A DNA stretch of 9,597 nucleotides from Actinomycetes bacterium (GTDB lineage: Bacteria > Actinomycetota > Actinomycetes > Propionibacteriales > Propionibacteriaceae). Below are positions 5,894-9,597 of this stretch, one piece after another; within the stretch, counting starts at the first letter, position 1; every line of letters starts with the position of its first letter. A model generated the notes under the pieces. It did no database searches. It was not told where the DNA came from and saw only the letters and a program-made list of their open reading frames with translations. The DNA is taken from assembly GCA_023393755.1 (NCBI GenBank), contig JAEXCA010000095.1, forward strand, positions 1-9,597, in the 5' to 3' direction. The position numbers were made by a program, and so were the translations under genes.

Positions 5894-6722
5894 ACACCGC
5901 CACAGCAGCCTCTACAGCCAGGGGGACGGTTCCTCGGTCCCACCTGGCCACCCGACGACCGACCAGGACGGACCCCGGAACCGTCCCGGGGTCCGCGGGG
6001 TCCGGCCGTCCACCGGGCTGCTGCTGGCGCTGGTCGGCAGCGTGGCGACGCTCTGGCTGGCCGCCAGTGGCCAACTGGGCCTCTACATCCATCCGCGCTA
6101 CTTCACCTTCACCACCATCCTGGTGGGGCTCGGCCTGCTGGCCACCGTCGCCGCCCACGCGGTCGCCGGACGGACGACGGACGACGACCACGACCATCCG
6201 GAGGCCGGCGGCTGGCGGGGCCGGCTGCGAGGCAGCGGTGGCGTCCTGGCCGCGCTCGCGCTGGTGATCGGGCTGCTGATCGTCCCGCCGGCCACGCTCT
6301 CCACCGTCACCGTCGAGCAGCGCGACCTCAACTCCTCGGTCGAGCCGGACACCCAGCTGATCGGCGCCGACCCGGCCACCTTCCAGTTGCGCGACTGGGC
6401 GGCGCTGCTCTCCCACCCGTCCACCGCGATCACCTACGCCGGCCAGCAGGTCAGCCTCTCCGGCTTCGTCACCCCGGCACCGGACGGCAATCCGGACGTG
6501 TTCTACCTGGCCAGGTTCGTGGTCACCTGCTGCACCGTGGACGCCCAGCCGGTGGGCATCCCGGTCGCCGCCGCGGCCTGGGCGAACGCCCACCCGGTGG
6601 ACGGCTGGCTGCAGGTGACCGGCACCCTGGTCACCTCCGAGGCGAGCACCACCGGTGGCGTGGTGCTGAAACCGTCCGCACTCGAACCGATCGAACAGCC
6701 CGCCCAGCCGTATGACTACTGA
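5883..6722 (+). CDS. TIGR03943/DUF1980-family (YcgQ-type) membrane protein
   Basis: This 279-residue partner of the preceding permease has predicted helices at about 45-63, 74-96 and 119-140, then a soluble C-terminal domain. That domain carries the family signature RFVVTCCTVDAQPVGIPV (211-228, Cys216-Cys217 and Asp220). A DDDHDHPE loop (100-106) between helices 2 and 3 may bind metal. The start is uncertain. TTG 5883 overlaps the permease stop by 11 bases and has TGGGG seven bases upstream. No ATG exists before helix 1, and the next GTG falls inside that helix. Residues 14-35 are encoded by a copy of the inverted GGGACGGTTCC element, giving a Gly/Pro-rich extension absent from the family core. 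The biochemical role is unknown. Confidence 0.82.
   Translation: MSSEHRHSSLYSQGDGSSVPPGHPTTDQDGPRNRPGVRGVRPSTGLLLALVGSVATLWLAASGQLGLYIHPRYFTFTTILVGLGLLATVAAHAVAGRTTDDDHDHPEAGGWRGRLRGSGGVLAALALVIGLLIVPPATLSTVTVEQRDLNSSVEPDTQLIGADPATFQLRDWAALLSHPSTAITYAGQQVSLSGFVTPAPDGNPDVFYLARFVVTCCTVDAQPVGIPVAAAAWANAHPVDGWLQVTGTLVTSEASTTGGVVLKPSALEPIEQPAQPYDY
5923..5987. repeat. Paired inverted GGGACGGTTCC element, copy 2, inside a coding region
   Basis: GGGACGGTTCCTCGGTCC (5923-5940) and GGACCCCGGAACCGTCCC (5970-5987) are inverted with 16 of 18 matches across a 29-base spacer. The element lies just after the TTG start and before the first membrane helix of the TIGR03943 gene, without breaking its frame. The resulting mRNA hairpin is close to the start codon and could affect translation. 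Confidence 0.82.
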
Positions 6723-8109
6723 CCGCACCGCGCGCGGCTTCTGGGTGCTCGCGCTCAGCCTGGCCGGCGTCCTCGCCCTCGTCGCCGCGACCCTGGCCCT
6801 GGTCGGCGCCCGCCGCGGGCCCGATCTGGTCGACGCCACCCTCGCGGTCGAACGGACGGTGACGGCCGGCGGCGAGCAGTTGGTGCTGCGCGGACGACAG
6901 CCGCTGGACGAGGTGCGTCCCGAACAGGTCGAGGTCACCCCCGCCACCGACGTGTCGGTCACGACCCGGGACGCTCAGGTGGTGATCCGGTTCCTCCGGC
7001 CGCTGTCCTACTCCACCGACTACACGGTGACCGTCACGGGCGTCCGCAGCCGGCACACCGGCCTGACCGCGACCTGGAGCCACTCCTTCACCACCCCGGG
7101 CTACGCCGTCTACTCCCTGGTCAGCCACGGCCCGGGCACCTTCGGCGCGGACGACCAGGTGGTCCGGACCCTGCCCAGCGGCGACTCCGTCCCCGCCCTG
7201 GCCACCCCGGGGATCGAGGCCTACACCGTGGTGGCCGGCCTGGTGGTCGCGGTCACCCGGGCCAGCGACCTGGAGACCCGGCTGGTCGCCTCGGCCGGCC
7301 CCGGCGCCGACCTGATGACCCTGGAGACGCCCGCCGGCACCGCGATCGGCCTGCTGGAGGGATCCGCCGAGCAGGGCCTGATCGGCTACACCCTGGTCGG
7401 TGCCGAGGCCGAGGGCGAGCGGTTCTACGACAACACCCTGTTCCTGCAGGACATGACCGACGTGTCCCTGCCGCCGCGGGAGGTCACCCAGCCCGACGGC
7501 AGTGAACTGCGGGTGATCGACTGGGGCTTCATCCCCGGCACCCGGTCACTGGTGCTACAGGACGAACTGGGCCAGGTCTTCCTGACCGGCGTCGACCCCG
7601 GTTCCACGCTGGCGCCGCTGGGCAGCCACGACCAGCTGCTCGGCTTCCTGCCCGGCACGACCACCCTGGTGGTGCTCAAGGGCACGGACGAGGCGATGCT
7701 CGATCTGGCCTCGGGCAGAACCGTCGCCCTACCCCCACCGGGCGACGCCGGTGACACCGACGTCCTGGCCGGCCAGCGCACCATGATCAGCCCCACCGAA
7801 TGGGTACAGCAGTTCGACGACATCAGCTACCCCGGCGAGGTGGCCACGATCGTCTCCCGGCTGCAGCACACCCGCGACGGCGCGACCTCCACGGTCGCGA
7901 CCGTGCCACCGGATTTGGGACGTCTGTTGGACACCGGTATCTCCGGCAACGGCCAGTACGCCTGGACGCAGATCCTGAGCGCCGACGCCCCGCCGGACGA
8001 CCTCACCTCCGGCGCCACCGACAACTCGGTGACCGTGGTGCTCGACCTGGCCACCGGCGAGTCGAAGTTCGCCGTCCCCGGCGCCCATCCCCTCTGGGTC
8101 ACCGAGTAG
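6712..8109 (+). CDS. Membrane-anchored extracytoplasmic protein, function unknown
   Basis: I do not recognise this 465-residue protein. A short cytoplasmic start is followed by one hydrophobic helix (about 10-33), then a large exported region. Residues about 42-128 resemble a bacterial Ig-like (SbsA/Big_5-type) module: strands LVLRGRQPLDEV and VVIRFLRPLSYSTDYTVTVTG, ending HSFTTPG. Residues 130-465 are rich in short beta-strand-like repeats with turns (such as VVLDLATGESKF near the end), suggestive of a beta-propeller, but no family motif is clear. It has almost no Cys and no His cluster, so direct metal binding is not evident. The ATG overlaps the TIGR03943 stop by 11 bases without its own ribosome site, so it is probably translated by coupling and works with the two preceding membrane proteins. 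Confidence 0.8.
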   Translation: MTTDRTARGFWVLALSLAGVLALVAATLALVGARRGPDLVDATLAVERTVTAGGEQLVLRGRQPLDEVRPEQVEVTPATDVSVTTRDAQVVIRFLRPLSYSTDYTVTVTGVRSRHTGLTATWSHSFTTPGYAVYSLVSHGPGTFGADDQVVRTLPSGDSVPALATPGIEAYTVVAGLVVAVTRASDLETRLVASAGPGADLMTLETPAGTAIGLLEGSAEQGLIGYTLVGAEAEGERFYDNTLFLQDMTDVSLPPREVTQPDGSELRVIDWGFIPGTRSLVLQDELGQVFLTGVDPGSTLAPLGSHDQLLGFLPGTTTLVVLKGTDEAMLDLASGRTVALPPPGDAGDTDVLAGQRTMISPTEWVQQFDDISYPGEVATIVSRLQHTRDGATSTVATVPPDLGRLLDTGISGNGQYAWTQILSADAPPDDLTSGATDNSVTVVLDLATGESKFAVPGAHPLWVTE

Positions 8110-8359
8110 CTTTCTCCACCCTCGCGCTGGCGTCCCAGCTTCGGCTGCCCCACCAACACGTCGAGCGCCTGCCTTCACGCCGAGCGCCTGACCCAGGGGC
8201 CGGGCGCTCGACTGTTCCGTCTCCACGCTTCTGGGACGTCTGGGTGTCATGGCTTTGGTTGGGGGTTCGGAAGGGTGGTTTGGCGACGTTGACGCGGTCG
8301 GGTTTGGGGCAGGCGCTCGGCGATGGGGCACCCGCCAAGCGGGCTCGAGCCCAGCGAGG
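8110..8359. other. Convergent intergenic region with repeated words
   Basis: This is the gap between two convergent genes. CGAGCGCCTG occurs at 8162-8171 and 8181-8190 and inverted at 8310-8319. A perfect palindrome GGGCTCGAGCCC lies at 8341-8352. The stretch about 8228-8310 is G/T-rich on the plus strand, unlike its neighbours. Open frames here look non-coding. It could hold bidirectional termination signals or a dispersed repeat. Confidence 0.6.
8160..8212. terminator. Candidate hairpin downstream of the unknown exported protein
   Basis: GTCGAGCGCC (8160-8169) and GGCGCTCGAC (8203-8212) form a perfect 10-bp stem, 51 bases after the stop. The 33-base loop contains a competing copy of CGAGCGCC. 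No T-run follows, so it would be an atypical terminator. Its placement between convergent genes supports a role at transcript ends. Confidence 0.35.
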
Positions 8360-9346
8360 CTACTGCGGTTGGCGCTGCACCAGAGGCGGCACCAGGACGC
8401 CGCCGGCCGCGGGATCGTCCACGCCGAAGGAGGCCCGCAGCACCCCGAGCACCTGTTCGGTGGTGCCACCGTGTGGCGACCAGGGATCGACGAAGTCGTG
8501 CCACCAGCCCAGCTCCGCGGCCACCGTCGCCTCGCCGTAGTAGCCGGCACCGGACGCGAAGACCGTGGTGACGAACCTGCGCGCCGCGTCCCGCCGGATG
8601 GCGAAGTCACCCGGGTTGGTGACCAGCACCACCCGCTCCAGCGCACCCGGCTCCACCGCCACGGCTCCGTCCAGCAGCGCCTCGGCCAGCTGCAGGTAGG
8701 GGACCAGCCCCGGCAACGGGAAGCCGGGATAGGCATGCGGGCTGTGACCGAGGTTCTCCTTCAACCGGGGATCCCACCAGTAGTAGAGCCGCGGAACCAG
8801 CCGGGGGAACCTCGCCAGCAGCCGGACCACCGGCAGCGGCACCCCCTTCGGCGCCACCAGGGGCGCGAGCAGGACGGCCCTTCGCACCTCCCGGCGGGTG
8901 GCGGCGGCCCAGGCGGCCAGCACCCCGCCCGCGGAGAGGCCCCCGACCCAGACCGGATCGCCGAAGCCGGCGGCGATGTCCAGGCAGGTGCCGACGTGGC
9001 CGGTCAGGTCGGTCACGGTCAGCTCCGCCAGCGACCGGTCGAGGACGTCGGTGAACCCCTGGTAGGGCTGCCGGGGCACCAGTACCCGGTGGCCCTGCGC
9101 GGCCAGCGCCTTCGCCACCGCGGTGAACTGGCTGGGTGCGTTGGTGAAGCCGTGCCAGATCACGATGGTGGCCAGCGCCTCGCCGTTCGGCTCGAACAGC
9201 CGGGAGCGGGTGGCCGGGCTGATCCGCTGGTCGTCGGCGGCACACAACTCGGCGAACCGCGCCCGGGCGGCATCAGGATCCACCGGGCGTGGGTCGGGCG
9301 GCGGGGCTGAGGCCGGCAGCCACCGGAAACCACGGCGAGAAGGCAT
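8360..9346 (-). CDS. Alpha/beta hydrolase fold protein
   Basis: This 328-residue predicted serine hydrolase, probably cytoplasmic, has no signal peptide or helix. It shows the oxyanion-hole motif WHGFTN (64-69) after a beta strand, and the nucleophile elbow GLSAGG (136-141) with Ser138. Likely triad partners are Asp247 (TNPGDFAI) and His283 (WWHDF) or His292. The lid region (about 170-220) is rich in aromatics and Pro (LYYWWDPR), suggesting a hydrophobic substrate. An esterase, lipase or thioesterase activity is possible but cannot be chosen. ATG 9346 is preceded by GGAGGG with good spacing. The gene is convergent with the metal-transport units and shares no visible control site with them, so it is probably a separate transcript. 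Confidence 0.88.
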   Translation of the reverse strand: MPSRRGFRWLPASAPPPDPRPVDPDAARARFAELCAADDQRISPATRSRLFEPNGEALATIVIWHGFTNAPSQFTAVAKALAAQGHRVLVPRQPYQGFTDVLDRSLAELTVTDLTGHVGTCLDIAAGFGDPVWVGGLSAGGVLAAWAAATRREVRRAVLLAPLVAPKGVPLPVVRLLARFPRLVPRLYYWWDPRLKENLGHSPHAYPGFPLPGLVPYLQLAEALLDGAVAVEPGALERVVLVTNPGDFAIRRDAARRFVTTVFASGAGYYGEATVAAELGWWHDFVDPWSPHGGTTEQVLGVLRASFGVDDPAAGGVLVPPLVQRQPQ

Positions 9347-9376
9347 CAGCCCTCCGATCGTCCAGGATTCGTAGGC

Positions 9377-9404
9377 AGTCTACGACCGCAGCCCCGGCCG
9401 TCAC
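9377..9404 (-). promoter_or_regulatory. Candidate promoter of the hydrolase gene
   Basis: On the minus strand, GTGACG (9404-9399) and TAGACT (9382-9377) are 16 bases apart and resemble actinobacterial -35 and -10 elements. A start near 9370 would give a leader of about 24 bases ending in GGAGGG. The -10 lies within a small inverted repeat (CGTAG at 9370-9374, CTACG at 9380-9384), which could be an operator or coincidental. Confidence 0.35.
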
Positions 9405-9438
9405 CCCTGTGGCGCCCCGCGACCGGGCCACCCGAGCC

Positions 9439-9511
9439 GACAGAAACCGGGGAGTAGAGGTCACTCGCGGAGATAATGCACGCCGCTGCCCTCTCCTCCC
9501 CGGATTCTGTC
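9439..9511. repeat. Strong 22-bp stem hairpin, role unknown
   Basis: The arms 9439-9460 (starting GACAGAAACCGGGGAG) and 9490-9511 (ending CCCCGGATTCTGTC) are inverted copies matching at 20 of 22 positions around a 29-base loop. The region has no coding potential I can support. It might be part of a structured RNA, the end of a transcript from outside the window, or a dispersed mobile element with inverted arms. A second hairpin, GTCCG/CGGAC (9509-9513, 9523-9527), overlaps its right foot. Confidence 0.8.
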
Positions 9512-9597
9512 CGGGTAACTGGCGGACGATCCCGCGCGGCCGGCCGCAGCCCGCCGGACGGCCGCCGGCCCCACCCCGACGGCAGGCGGCTGGTTTT
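9512..9597. other. GC-rich palindromic right edge
   Basis: This stretch has no gene. It contains a 12-bp perfect palindrome GCGGCCGGCCGC (9536-9547) and a possible stem GCCGCC (9561-9566) with GGCGGC (9585-9590). The stem is followed by TGGTTTT at the edge, which is weakly terminator-like on the plus strand. The window stops too soon to judge. Confidence 0.4.

Noticed and set aside
8099..8338. Small minus-strand open frame (79 residues) in the convergent gap
   Set aside because: It overlaps the end of the exported-protein gene, has no ribosome site and shows no protein-like pattern. It may be a translated repeat.
9412..9597. A known RNA gene (RNase P RNA, tmRNA, SRP RNA or 6S RNA) at the right edge
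   Set aside because: The conserved sequence blocks I know for these RNAs are not present. Only an unassigned hairpin can be supported.

Overview
This is a GC-rich window whose codon use strongly prefers G or C in third positions. Actinobacterial traits suggest a member of the Actinobacteria (Actinomycetota). These traits are a choice-of-anchor M surface protein, a lipoprotein metal-binding component, and a candidate leaderless start. The genus cannot be fixed from the sequence. A Propionibacteriaceae-like lineage is only a guess. I see no rRNA, tRNA, CRISPR array or transposase gene.

Layout. (1) 1-1447, minus: a secreted surface protein, cut by the left window edge. It has a signal peptide, a Pro/Glu-rich spacer containing 18-bp tandem repeats, a choice-of-anchor M-type domain, an Ig-like domain and a Pro-Thr linker. 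(2) 1448-1733: a divergent intergenic region with two similar 7-1-7 Fur/Zur-like operators, one at each promoter. (3) 1734-4479, plus: a tightly overlapping three-gene metal ABC importer (ZnuA-like lipoprotein, ZnuC-like ATPase, ZnuB-like permease with a His-rich tail). (4) 4480-4858: a non-coding gap holding a pair of inverted GGGACGGTTCC elements and a perfect 46-bp copy of a piece of the next gene. (5) 4859-8109, plus: a second overlapping three-gene unit. It encodes a UPF0718/YcgR-type permease, a TIGR03943/DUF1980 (YcgQ-type) membrane protein whose N-terminus contains a second copy of the inverted element, and an unrecognised membrane-anchored extracytoplasmic protein. (6) 8110-8359: a convergent intergenic region with repeated CGAGCGCCTG words. 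(7) 8360-9346, minus: an alpha/beta hydrolase. (8) 9347-9597: its promoter region plus a strong 22-bp-stem hairpin of unknown role.

How the genes may work together (inference). The ABC importer is probably for zinc, possibly manganese. The matching operators suggest that it and the divergent surface protein are controlled together by a Zur-type repressor. The YcgR/YcgQ-type pair belongs to families I recall being linked with zinc homeostasis, so the window reads as a metal-acquisition island. It would run from a cell-surface binder to a lipoprotein receptor, an importer and a second membrane system. No Zur-like operator was seen in front of the second unit, so its regulation is open. The hydrolase looks unrelated.

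The least explained structures are the in-frame 46-bp duplication (4684-4729 = 5287-5332), the two paired inverted elements flanking the permease gene, the unknown third gene of the second unit, and the hairpin at 9439-9511.
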